Shown here piece by piece: positions 1 to 6,546 of a DNA stretch of 7,986 bases. Under the pieces are notes generated by a model. That model saw only the letters and a list, made by a program, of their open reading frames with translations. It had not been told where the DNA came from and did no database searches. The position numbers and the translations under genes were made by a program. How positions within the stretch are numbered: position 1 is the first letter of the stretch; every line of letters starts with the position of its first letter. This DNA is from an uncultured Alphaproteobacteria bacterium (GTDB lineage Bacteria; Pseudomonadota; Alphaproteobacteria; RF32; CAG-239): positions 1 to 7,986 of the forward strand of contig CALXTH010000115.1 in NCBI GenBank assembly GCA_944391365.1, written 5' to 3'.

Positions 1-48
1 AGGCGCGATGCTCAGATAGAGTTAGCGGAGGGTGAAAAGAGAACATTT

Positions 49-284
49 CCCTCTCTTGATAGAGAGGGTTAGGGTGAGTAGATTTTTATATTATCTACTC
101 ATCCGTCTAGCTGCGCTGACGCTTGCGTCGGTCATTCTATTTGTAACATTTGCGGCGGTTGCTATCGCTCTCTTGCAAATTAACAAATTATCGCCTGTCG
201 GCGAAAATCAATCCCCCGGATTGATTTTCTACTCCAGCCTTCCCTATCAAGGGAAGGGACACTGTTGCAAGCTGGCGCAGCTTG
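49..284. repeat. Chain of small perfect inverted repeats, REP/MITE-like element
   Basis: At least six short perfect palindromes follow one another here: 49-56 with 61-68, 75-83 with 93-101, 118-122 with 125-129, 191-195 with 200-204, 204-214 with 218-228 (11-bp arms, 3-base loop), 238-245 with 250-257, and 268-274 with 278-284. The outer parts are related in inverted orientation. Positions 56-82 begin TTGATAG, run through a G-rich stretch and end in GAGTAGA; the reverse complement of 228-250 does the same. Positions 109-116 can also pair with 275-282. These ends make the block look like a miniature mobile or REP-type intergenic element rather than random sequence. No target-site duplication is evident and no hairpin is followed by a T-run, so it is not an ordinary terminator. 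A structured RNA is the main alternative. Confidence 0.55.
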
Positions 285-312
285 ACCCGGTCGGTTAGCT
301 ATGGCTTGTTTT

Positions 313-1440
313 TTAATAACCAAAATAGACTATACGGTTGCCACCGTCTTTCACCGCTTTTTTGACAGCAAGATCGGCATGTTCTATCAGCTTTTTGGCT
401 GAAGTCGCCGGTTCAGGAAACATACTGACCCCAAAGCTGGTTATCAGCCGGTAATCAGTAAAATTATCCGTTACCGGCTCATCAAAAAGCGATTTTAAGC
501 GGGTGCACTCCGTTGCCAGTGTGTCATAATCCGCAATATTGGGAATAAGAATCCAGAAATGTTGCGGCTGGAGCCCGCGGGCAAAGGTATAGCTTTTATT
601 CAAAACCATGGAGATTCTGGAAATAACCCGTTTGAAAATAATTTCCGTATTACCAACCCGGGCAAAAGTATCAAAATTATCAAGATTAATGCACAGCAGT
701 GCTATGATATTTTTGCCAAAGCTGATACCTTTGTTGTTGGCGTTGTTGACCACAACCTGAAGCCGGTCTTCCATCAGATAATAATTCGGCAGGCCCGTTT
801 CTTCATCATAAAGCCCGGTGATTATCCCGCCTTTGGGGCGGAGAGACTCCCCGATCAGAATAAAGCTGAATGTTTTGTCGTCCGGGATATAAATTGCATC
901 AAAGCTGATTTTGCGGACTTTTCCCTGCGGGCGTTTCATGCCGATGATCATGCTTTTGTTGTCGGTCAGGATATCGCCTATTCCCTCCGCAACGGCGTTC
1001 CAATATTCGCTGCTGACATATTGCAGAAAATCGGTGTTATAGACGCTTTCCTCAGAATCGGCATCAACCAGTTTCAGAAACGAGACATTGGAATACACAA
1101 TTTTGTCATCACTGATGACGACAACCGGGTGAGAAGAGCGACGGAAAACCTTTTCAACCAGTTCGGAAAAAGGCAGCATGATTTCATTAAAAGATGTTTC
1201 TTCCCGGGCCGCTTCTTCTTTCCGGGGAGGGGCTGAAGGCGTTTCAACCGGTTCAGCGGCCACAGGAAGATTGTCGTTGTCACCTCCGGCTTCAGGCATA
1301 ATCCGTTCCAAATCATCAAGATTGATGTGATATGCTGCCGCCGTTTGCAACAGGGAAATATCCGCCGCGGCTTCAGACTTGTCGGGAAGCGGAATTTCCA
1401 AATAGTCCAGTGAAGATAAATCCGGTTGTTTGTTTTTCAT
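313..1440 (-). CDS. PAS domain protein with degenerate GGDEF (diguanylate cyclase-like) domain
   Basis: This 375-residue protein is probably soluble; I see no signal peptide or membrane segment. Residues 1-90 are acidic and low in complexity (a Pro/Ala/Glu linker). Residues about 93-198 read as a PAS sensor fold (VVVISDDKIVYSN, then the YIPDDKTFSFILIGES strands). Residues about 208-375 are GGDEF-like: DEETGLPN at 212-219 is the usual domain opening, and FGVSMFPEP and LIEHADLAVKKAVKDGGN match the end of the fold. The catalytic site is lost. The GGDEF segment is replaced by QPQHF (291-295), and the first metal-binding Asp of the DxDxF motif is Asn252. It therefore should not make cyclic-di-GMP and may instead bind a ligand or partner through PAS or the dead cyclase fold. 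The start has a strong ribosome binding site. It is divergent from the pseudokinase gene at 1571. The domain calls are firm; the role is unknown. Confidence 0.85.
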   Translation of the reverse strand: MKNKQPDLSSLDYLEIPLPDKSEAAADISLLQTAAAYHINLDDLERIMPEAGGDNDNLPVAAEPVETPSAPPRKEEAAREETSFNEIMLPFSELVEKVFRRSSHPVVVISDDKIVYSNVSFLKLVDADSEESVYNTDFLQYVSSEYWNAVAEGIGDILTDNKSMIIGMKRPQGKVRKISFDAIYIPDDKTFSFILIGESLRPKGGIITGLYDEETGLPNYYLMEDRLQVVVNNANNKGISFGKNIIALLCINLDNFDTFARVGNTEIIFKRVISRISMVLNKSYTFARGLQPQHFWILIPNIADYDTLATECTRLKSLFDEPVTDNFTDYRLITSFGVSMFPEPATSAKKLIEHADLAVKKAVKDGGNRIVYFGY

Positions 1441-1443
1441 TCG

Positions 1444-1450
1444 TCACCTC
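1444..1450 (-). promoter_or_regulatory. Ribosome binding site for the PAS/GGDEF-like gene
   Basis: On the minus strand GAGGTGA lies three bases before the ATG at 1440. It is a near-perfect Shine-Dalgarno match and fixes this start. Confidence 0.75.
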
Positions 1451-1464
1451 ATTATTCCGATTTT

Positions 1465-1493
1465 ATCATAACGCTGATTTTTTTAAATTGCAA
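1465..1493 (-). promoter_or_regulatory. Candidate sigma70-type promoter of the PAS/GGDEF-like gene
   Basis: Read on the minus strand, TTGCAA (1493-1488) and TATGAT (1470-1465) are separated by 17 bases, matching the -35 and -10 consensus at 4/6 and 5/6. Transcription would start near 1458, giving a leader of roughly 18 bases that contains the ribosome binding site. This is seen in sequence only. Confidence 0.5.
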
Positions 1494-1536
1494 TTGCTTA
1501 AATGTTTGCGCTTTATTAATAAAATTGTTTTATGAT
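1494..1536 (+). promoter_or_regulatory. Candidate promoter region of the pseudokinase operon
   Basis: Two overlapping options exist. TTGCTT (1494-1499) with a 17-base spacer leads to a poor -10, TAATAA (1517-1522). A better -10, TATGAT (1531-1536), has only a weak and wide-spaced -35, TTGCGC (1506-1511, 19 bases). The first option would place its -35 directly against that of the divergent promoter, on the palindrome GCAATTGC (1490-1497). The ribosome binding site before the ATG at 1571 is weak (ACGAGA around 1557-1562), so translation of the operon may be modest. Confidence 0.3.
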
Positions 1537-1570
1537 GAGGAAAAATTAAAGCAGATACGAGATTTTTTTA

Positions 1571-3616
1571 ATGGCTGAAGAAGATACAAAGATTGAACAG
1601 GAAGTCAGCGCTTATGACGCTTTGCAAAATCAGGGAGACGATGTCTCTCCCGATAAGTTTTTGCTGAAAGAACGTTTTGAAATTGATTTTTCAGAACATC
1701 TTTTGTGGCTTGACAATAATTCGGCCAAGGCATATCCGGTCTCAGACAGGATTGATTCTTCCCGGCGGCTTTTCGCTTTGATTTGCGACAATGAAACCTC
1801 TCCCAGGATGTCTTTGCTGCCTTATCTGAAATCAATGGAAAATCCCGGACTGATGAAGCTGGTGGAATATGGTCAGGTCAGTTATTATCCTGAAAAATCA
1901 CAAAATATGGCGCTGATTTATGAGCTGCCGGCCGGCGGAAAAGTTTTTGAAAACGGCATTTCCAGCATGGATTTGCAAAACAATCATGAAAAATTCCGCA
2001 AGGTGGCTCTGAATTTGATGGGAATCGCCGAGGCTTTCAAGGGTATGGGGATTACACACCGCGCCATCCGTCCCGACAACCTTTATTATAAAGACAGTGA
2101 GCGCACGGAAATTATTGTCGGCGATTGTGCCGCTTCTTTTCCGGCGTATCATCAGCCACCGATGTTTGAAACCATTGAAAGTCTGATGGCCGACCGACAG
2201 GCGCGGGGAAACGGAACCGACAAAAATGATGTTTATGCCGCCGGAATGGTGTTGTTGTGTCTGGTCTGCGGAAAAGAAATTGGCGGAGATTTATCCGCTC
2301 CGGAAATTTTACGCCAGAAAATCCGCAAAGGTTCTTTTAACTTTGTCAGTTCTCTGGAAAAAATCCCCAATTTTTATGTGACGATTTTTAAAGGTATTCT
2401 GAATGATGTTGCCGAGGCGCGCTGGGGATATAATCTGCTGTTTAATGTTTTGGAGGGGAAGCCCAACAATCATAATTCGCAAAATATTACCGAGAAAGCC
2501 AAAAGAGCCCTGACCATCAACGGCGAAAAAGTTTATACGGCCAGTGAAGTCGTTTATATGATGCAATCCTGCACAGATGAGGCCTATGAGCTGGTGGTGC
2601 AGAATAAAATAACCGACTGGATCAAAAGCAGCCTGGAAGACGAGAAGTTGTCTACAAAGTTTGATACGCTGGCCAAACAGGAATTGGCAAGCGGCGGCAA
2701 TAAAGACCTGACCGTGGCTCGAGCCTGTATTTTGTTGTGTCCGGACATGCCTGTCCGTTATAAAAGTGTTGTCTTTTTTCCGGACGGAATTGCCAAGGCT
2801 GTTTTCTTGCAAATGAAACATCAGCAGAGTTTGGATGTTTATGTTGAAATTTTTGGTTCCGACCTGATTAAATTATGGTATCAGGAACAGGAAACGCTCC
2901 GCTCGTCAGCCAATACAACCGAGTTCAAGCTTTATATTCTGCGACGGGAGATCGGGTATGGCATTGAACGTATTATTTATGACATTGACAGTGATATTCC
3001 CTGTGTCAGTTCTTTGTTCGGCAAAGAGCTGGTTTACGGGCCGCAGCAGGTTCTGAAGGCTCTTGATGCGTCATTCAGTGAGCAAAATATTGCCAAAGTG
3101 CCTTATGACCGCAGTATTATCGCCTTTTTGCGCTGCCGGATGGGAAAGAAAATTGACAATATTCTGAGTGATCTCAATTCCTCCCGCGAAGAGCTGAAAG
3201 CGGCGGCCATTATGCATTTGTATGCCATGATGCAGAACAAATACGGGCCGGCCAAGCTGCAAAACCTGAGCGCCTGGCTGATTAACTTCCTGAAAATTAT
3301 CATTAAAATTTATCATAATAAAAAATATCAGCGATACCTTGAAAAAGAGCTGATCAAAATAGCAAAGACGGGAAAGCTTTATGAAATCGTCAATCTGCTT
3401 GAAAACGAACATGCTCTTGAAAAAGACCGCATTGATTATGCCAATGTGTTAAATGAAGTCAGTCTTTTAACCGGTGAAAAAAACAAAATTCTTAATCATT
3501 CGGACAAAATGGATGAAGAAGCCCGGAATGCCGCCCTGAGGTTTGCTTCTATTCTGGCAATGGTTATGATGACGGCTTCCTTTGCGTTTAACCTCATTTC
3601 ATGGGTGTTGAAATGA
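1571..3616 (+). CDS. Tail-anchored protein kinase-like pseudokinase
   Basis: This 681-residue protein has a Hanks-type kinase-like region at about residues 35-295. Family landmarks are HRAIRPDN at 163-170 (catalytic loop), D185-C186-A187 in place of DFG, TDKNDVYAAG at 216-225 with the structural Asp220, and Arg284 in the last subdomain. Catalysis looks lost: the HRD aspartate is Ala165, there is no glycine-rich loop, and the beta-3 lysine is missing (LFALICDN). The nucleotide-binding Asn170 and Asp185 remain, so ATP binding is possible. Residues 300-650 are mostly helical and unrecognised. Residues about 657-679 form one hydrophobic helix just before the final Lys, so the protein is probably tail-anchored with its bulk in the cytoplasm. 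The gene overlaps its downstream partner by four bases. From memory, similar kinase-like genes occur in Rhodospirillales, but I could not check this. The fold call is good; the role is unknown. Confidence 0.85.
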   Translation: MAEEDTKIEQEVSAYDALQNQGDDVSPDKFLLKERFEIDFSEHLLWLDNNSAKAYPVSDRIDSSRRLFALICDNETSPRMSLLPYLKSMENPGLMKLVEYGQVSYYPEKSQNMALIYELPAGGKVFENGISSMDLQNNHEKFRKVALNLMGIAEAFKGMGITHRAIRPDNLYYKDSERTEIIVGDCAASFPAYHQPPMFETIESLMADRQARGNGTDKNDVYAAGMVLLCLVCGKEIGGDLSAPEILRQKIRKGSFNFVSSLEKIPNFYVTIFKGILNDVAEARWGYNLLFNVLEGKPNNHNSQNITEKAKRALTINGEKVYTASEVVYMMQSCTDEAYELVVQNKITDWIKSSLEDEKLSTKFDTLAKQELASGGNKDLTVARACILLCPDMPVRYKSVVFFPDGIAKAVFLQMKHQQSLDVYVEIFGSDLIKLWYQEQETLRSSANTTEFKLYILRREIGYGIERIIYDIDSDIPCVSSLFGKELVYGPQQVLKALDASFSEQNIAKVPYDRSIIAFLRCRMGKKIDNILSDLNSSREELKAAAIMHLYAMMQNKYGPAKLQNLSAWLINFLKIIIKIYHNKKYQRYLEKELIKIAKTGKLYEIVNLLENEHALEKDRIDYANVLNEVSLLTGEKNKILNHSDKMDEEARNAALRFASILAMVMMTASFAFNLISWVLK

Positions 3617-4128
3617 AACAAAATAAAACCAAGAACAATGAAATTCATCTGACAGATTCTTTTAAGCGCCTGAACTGGCTGCAGAAGTCGGCACTGGTTT
3701 TCTTTTTGATTATCTTGATGATAACAACCTTTCCGATTGTGCTGATTTTACTTGTCGGATTGTTGCCGACGATTACGGTTATGTATACCGACCGCCGGAA
3801 TTATGACAAGCAGATTATCATCGGCTGCTTTAATCTGGCGGGCGTTTTCTTTTATTTGTTCGGGGTGATGGGGAATTATGCCGCACATAACGGACGTTTT
3901 GACATTATCAATGACGTTACGATGCTGATTGTGATGTTGGGCAGTGCAGCTCTCGGCCTGGTTTTGTATAATGAACTGCCCAGTTTATATATTTATTTTG
4001 TCCGTTCCAATTACAAACACCGGATTGAAAAAATCAACCAACGTCTGGAAAAGCTTTCTGAAGAATGGGGAATTGAGGTTCCGTCGGTTCAAGAAGAAAG
4101 CAATCTGTCAAAAAGTTCAAACGGATAA
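3613..4128 (+). CDS. Small multi-pass membrane protein coupled to the pseudokinase
   Basis: I place the start at the ATG at 3613, which overlaps the pseudokinase stop as ATGA, a classic translational-coupling arrangement. An in-frame ATG at 3601 would add four residues but has no ribosome binding site. The 171-residue product has a short polar N-terminus, a long hydrophobic stretch at about 26-58 (one long or two short helices, ending LLPTITVMYTDRR), and helices at about 68-86 and 102-120. A charged C-terminal tail (about 131-154) probably forms an amphipathic or coiled helix. There is no signal peptide or catalytic motif. The coupling implies it is made in step with the tail-anchored pseudokinase, and a membrane complex of the two is a natural inference. 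I recall similar LLPT...DRR / EEWGxEV proteins beside kinase-like genes in Rhodospirillales, but this is unverified. Its stop abuts the stop of the convergent ABC-F gene. Confidence 0.8.
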   Translation: MKQNKTKNNEIHLTDSFKRLNWLQKSALVFFLIILMITTFPIVLILLVGLLPTITVMYTDRRNYDKQIIIGCFNLAGVFFYLFGVMGNYAAHNGRFDIINDVTMLIVMLGSAALGLVLYNELPSLYIYFVRSNYKHRIEKINQRLEKLSEEWGIEVPSVQEESNLSKSSNG

Positions 4129-5976
4129 TCAGTTTTCGACCGAAAGTTCAAGCCATTCATTTTCAAGTCGGTCGATGGTCTCGTTCAGCTGTTTCAATTC
4201 CTTTTGGTATTTAATCAGCTCTTCAACAGCAAGCGGCGACTGGAAAAGCTCTGTCAGGTCAGCGCTTTGGTTTCGGCAGAAGGTGAGTTCCTGCTCCAGC
4301 TGCCGAAGACGGGCTTTGCGCTCTTTGTCGGCGGCTTTGGCGGCTTGTGCTTTTTGACGTGTTTCCTGTTTTTGTTTTTCGGTCTCACGTTTTAATTTTT
4401 GTTCATTTTTGCTTTCCGCGGCAGAGCTCAGTAAAAACTGTTTATAATCATTCAAATCTCCGGCATAAGGGCGGCACCCTCCTTTGGCCACCAGCCATAA
4501 ATCATCAGCTACCAGTTCAATCAAATTAAAATCATGTGTAATCAGGATGACCGAACCTTTATAGGCGTTCAGCGCCTCAACCAGAGCGTCGCGGGCTTCC
4601 ATGTCCAGGTGATTGGTCGGCTCGTCAAGGACTAGCAGATTCGGGGCATTCCGGCTCATGGCGGCAAACAGCAGCCGGGCTTTTTCACCGCCGGAAAGCC
4701 GGTCTATCCGGGTCAGGGCTTTTTCCTGTTCCAGCCCAAAACGCGCCAGATGTGTCCGGACGGCTGTTTCCGTTTTATCGGGCATCAGTGTTCCCATATA
4801 TTCGGCCGCCGTCATTTCCAACGGAAGTTCTTCACTTTGATGTTGTGCGAAGTAACCGACTTTAAGTTTGGGTGAGCGGTGAAAGACTCCGGTCCACGGT
4901 TCAAGACGTCCGGAAATCAGTTTGGCAAACGTTGACTTCCCGTTCCCGTTGGCTCCGAGCAGCGCTATCCGGTCATTGTCAACAATGCTCAGATTGAGAC
5001 GGCGCAACACGGTTTTGTCTCCATAACCGGTGGAAACGTTTTCCAAAGTGATGAGCGGCGGCGCCAATTCTTCCGGCTCGGGAAAATCAAAATGCGCCGA
5101 GGCTTCATCTTCCATTAAGGCTACAGGGGCAAGTTTTTCAAGCATTTTTATGCGGCTTTGCGCCTGTTTGGCTTTGGAGGCTTTATAACGAAAGCGCTCA
5201 ACGAAAGACTCCAGGTGGCGGCGTTTCTGTTCCTGCTTTTTATATTGTTTTTCAAGCAGTTCTTTTTGTTCGGCTCGGGTCTGGCGGAAGGTATCATAAT
5301 TTCCGCCGTAAGTTATCAGTTTTTGATGATCAAAATGGATAATATAATTGCAGAGGCTGTTTAAAATGCTGCGATCGTGGCTAATCAGGAGCAAGGTTCC
5401 CCGATATTTACGTAAATGATTTTCAAGCCAGATTGATGCTTCCAAATCAAGATGGTTGGTCGGTTCATCCAGCAACAAGATATCCGAGGGCTGAAACAAA
5501 GCTGCCGCCAGAGCCAGCCGCATTCGCCAGCCACCCGAGAATTCACTGACCGGACGGGACAAGTCATTATTGTCAAATCCCAGACCACTGAGAATGGCCG
5601 AAGCTCTCGCCGGCGCTGAAGCCGCTTCTATGGTCTTTAATCTTTCGTGGATTTCTGCCGTTTCTGTTGCTGAGGCTTTTTCCAGTTGAGACAAAAGTTC
5701 GGAACGTTCTTTATCCTGAGCCAAAACAAAATCCAAAATTTTGGCTGATGTATCACCGATATCCTGCGCAACATAAGCAATTTTGGCCTGTTCGGGAAAA
5801 CTGATGCTCCCGCTCTCGGTTTCCTGTTCTCCCTGCAAAGTATGAAGTAATGTTGATTTTCCACAGCCATTCGGTCCGACAATGCCCGCTTTCCAGCCAT
5901 CGGCTATATGAGCCGAGGCATGGTCGAGCAAAACTTTGGCGCCAATGCGAATCGTAATTTTGTTTAAATCAATCAT
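4129..5976 (-). CDS. yheS: ABC-F family ATPase, YheS-type ribosome-associated protein
   Basis: This 615-residue soluble protein has two ABC ATPase domains and no membrane segments, the hallmark of ABC-F translation factors, which bind the ribosomal E site. Domain 1 has Walker A GPNGCGKST (34-42), signature FSGGW (146-150), Walker B ILLLDEP (166-172) and switch His200. Domain 2 has GANGNGKST (341-349), LSGGE (427-431), LLVLDEP (447-453) and His481. The inter-domain linker (about 230-290) carries the family's basic helices, including RFRYKASKAKQAQSR at 261-275. A charged coiled-coil tail covers about 520-612. Length, linker wording and the VSEFSGGWRMRLALA block match E. coli YheS better than Uup or EttA. 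All catalytic residues, including Glu171 and Glu452, are intact. The start overlaps the upstream DUF1847 gene by eight bases with only a weak ribosome binding site, so it is probably translated by coupling. The symbol is by resemblance. Confidence 0.93.
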   Translation of the reverse strand: MIDLNKITIRIGAKVLLDHASAHIADGWKAGIVGPNGCGKSTLLHTLQGEQETESGSISFPEQAKIAYVAQDIGDTSAKILDFVLAQDKERSELLSQLEKASATETAEIHERLKTIEAASAPARASAILSGLGFDNNDLSRPVSEFSGGWRMRLALAAALFQPSDILLLDEPTNHLDLEASIWLENHLRKYRGTLLLISHDRSILNSLCNYIIHFDHQKLITYGGNYDTFRQTRAEQKELLEKQYKKQEQKRRHLESFVERFRYKASKAKQAQSRIKMLEKLAPVALMEDEASAHFDFPEPEELAPPLITLENVSTGYGDKTVLRRLNLSIVDNDRIALLGANGNGKSTFAKLISGRLEPWTGVFHRSPKLKVGYFAQHQSEELPLEMTAAEYMGTLMPDKTETAVRTHLARFGLEQEKALTRIDRLSGGEKARLLFAAMSRNAPNLLVLDEPTNHLDMEARDALVEALNAYKGSVILITHDFNLIELVADDLWLVAKGGCRPYAGDLNDYKQFLLSSAAESKNEQKLKRETEKQKQETRQKAQAAKAADKERKARLRQLEQELTFCRNQSADLTELFQSPLAVEELIKYQKELKQLNETIDRLENEWLELSVEN

Positions 5977-6424
5977 TCAGTTCCGACAGGGTATGGTGGT
6001 TGGCCGCGAAGTCTTTGACAACAAAAGGGGTGACTGGTGCTTTTGACTTTTGGGAAAAAATCAGACCGTGTCCCAGGCATAACCCGAAATCTATATTCAA
6101 TTCGGTTTCACAACGGTTGAGATATTCGGCCTGAGCGGCAGGGTCACAGGAAGGTCCTTTATGATCTTCACCCAAAATATCACAGTTTTGGAGCCCGCTC
6201 TCCTTACAATCCGTCAAAAAGACTTCAAAGCCGGCGTTTTCCAAAGATTTTTTCAATAACGGGGCATAGCTCATCATGCTTTTGCAGCTGGCGATGCCGA
6301 TTTTTCTGAAACCGGCATTACGAGCAAAATTTATCAGTTCCTGCAAGCGGGATTTGCAGCGTGAGGCATAGCTGATTTGCATTATTCTGCGGTCTTCTTC
6401 ATTATACAGAGAAGCGTCGGCCAT
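5969..6424 (-). CDS. DUF1847 protein, predicted metal-binding
   Basis: I choose the ATG at 6424, which has AGGAG seven bases upstream, giving 151 residues. An in-frame ATG at 6484 would add 20 residues (hydrophobic then basic), but it would fall inside the likely promoter. The protein matches DUF1847: FARNAGFRKIGIASC (33-47), GFEVFLTDCK (65-74), SCDPAAQAEYLN (92-103), ELNIDFGLCLGHG (108-120) and SKAPVTPFVVKD (127-138). Cys47, Cys73, Cys93, Cys116 and His119 are likely metal or cofactor ligands. As I recall the family, many members also have an N-terminal CxxC-type cysteine cluster, and that cluster is missing here. The biochemical role is not known to me. The stop overlaps the ABC-F start (ATGATTGA), so the two genes form one operon with this gene first. 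Confidence 0.85.
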   Translation of the reverse strand: MADASLYNEEDRRIMQISYASRCKSRLQELINFARNAGFRKIGIASCKSMMSYAPLLKKSLENAGFEVFLTDCKESGLQNCDILGEDHKGPSCDPAAQAEYLNRCETELNIDFGLCLGHGLIFSQKSKAPVTPFVVKDFAANHHTLSELND

Positions 6425-6431
6425 TGTTTTG

Positions 6432-6436
6432 CTCCT
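6432..6436 (-). promoter_or_regulatory. Ribosome binding site deciding the DUF1847 start
   Basis: AGGAG on the minus strand lies seven bases before the ATG at 6424. It supports this ATG over the upstream in-frame one at 6484, which lacks such a site. Confidence 0.7.
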
Positions 6437-6456
6437 GAAAATTATTATTTGTTGAG

Positions 6457-6484
6457 ATATTAAACGATAAAACAAAAAAAGCAA
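6457..6484 (-). promoter_or_regulatory. Candidate promoter of the DUF1847/ABC-F operon
   Basis: On the minus strand TTGCTT (6484-6479) and TAATAT (6462-6457) are spaced 16 bases apart, each a 4/6 match to sigma70 consensus. The predicted start near 6450 leaves a leader of about 25 bases with the ribosome binding site. This is a moderate match in an AT-rich spacer, where chance matches are common. Confidence 0.4.
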
Positions 6485-6532
6485 CTTTAAACCGTTTGTT
6501 AGTTTTTAAATGTTAAGGTTCAGAGATGGTTT

Positions 6533-6537
6533 GGGAG
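6533..6537 (+). promoter_or_regulatory. Ribosome binding site of murE
   Basis: GGGAG lies nine bases before the ATG at 6547. An in-frame ATG at 6526 would add seven residues (MVWEIIL) and has a weaker AAGG upstream. The later start gives the usual MurE opening (MKLNDLL). I see no convincing plus-strand promoter in 6437-6525. Confidence 0.55.
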
Positions 6538-6546
6538 ATTATCTTG

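Noticed and set aside
1..72. Open frame entering from the left edge and ending at TAG 70-72 (…LAEGEKRTFPSLDREG)
   Set aside because: It could be the C-terminus of an upstream gene reading into the repeat, but 23 residues with no recognisable motif are too few to support a call.
268..284. Hairpin downstream of the PAS/GGDEF-like gene considered as its terminator
   Set aside because: The stem is good, but no T-run follows it on the minus strand, so an intrinsic terminator cannot be claimed.
32..298. Plus-strand 88-residue open frame with a hydrophobic middle
   Set aside because: It begins with GTG directly on the putative ribosome binding site, with no spacing, and lies almost wholly inside the palindrome chain. 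The frame is more simply explained as a reading of the repeat, although the hydrophobic run (residues 17-48) is curious.
559..1236. Plus-strand 225-residue open frame antisense to the PAS/GGDEF-like gene
   Set aside because: It has no family resemblance and no good ribosome binding site; the opposite strand carries clear PAS and GGDEF-type motifs.
2309..2821. Minus-strand 170-residue open frame inside the pseudokinase gene
   Set aside because: It is a shadow frame: no motif, no ribosome binding site, and the plus strand has a continuous kinase-like protein.
6425..6546. Possible riboswitch or small RNA in the DUF1847/murE spacer
   Set aside because: The spacer is only 122 bases and AT-rich, with no stable hairpin; promoter and ribosome binding sites account for what is visible.
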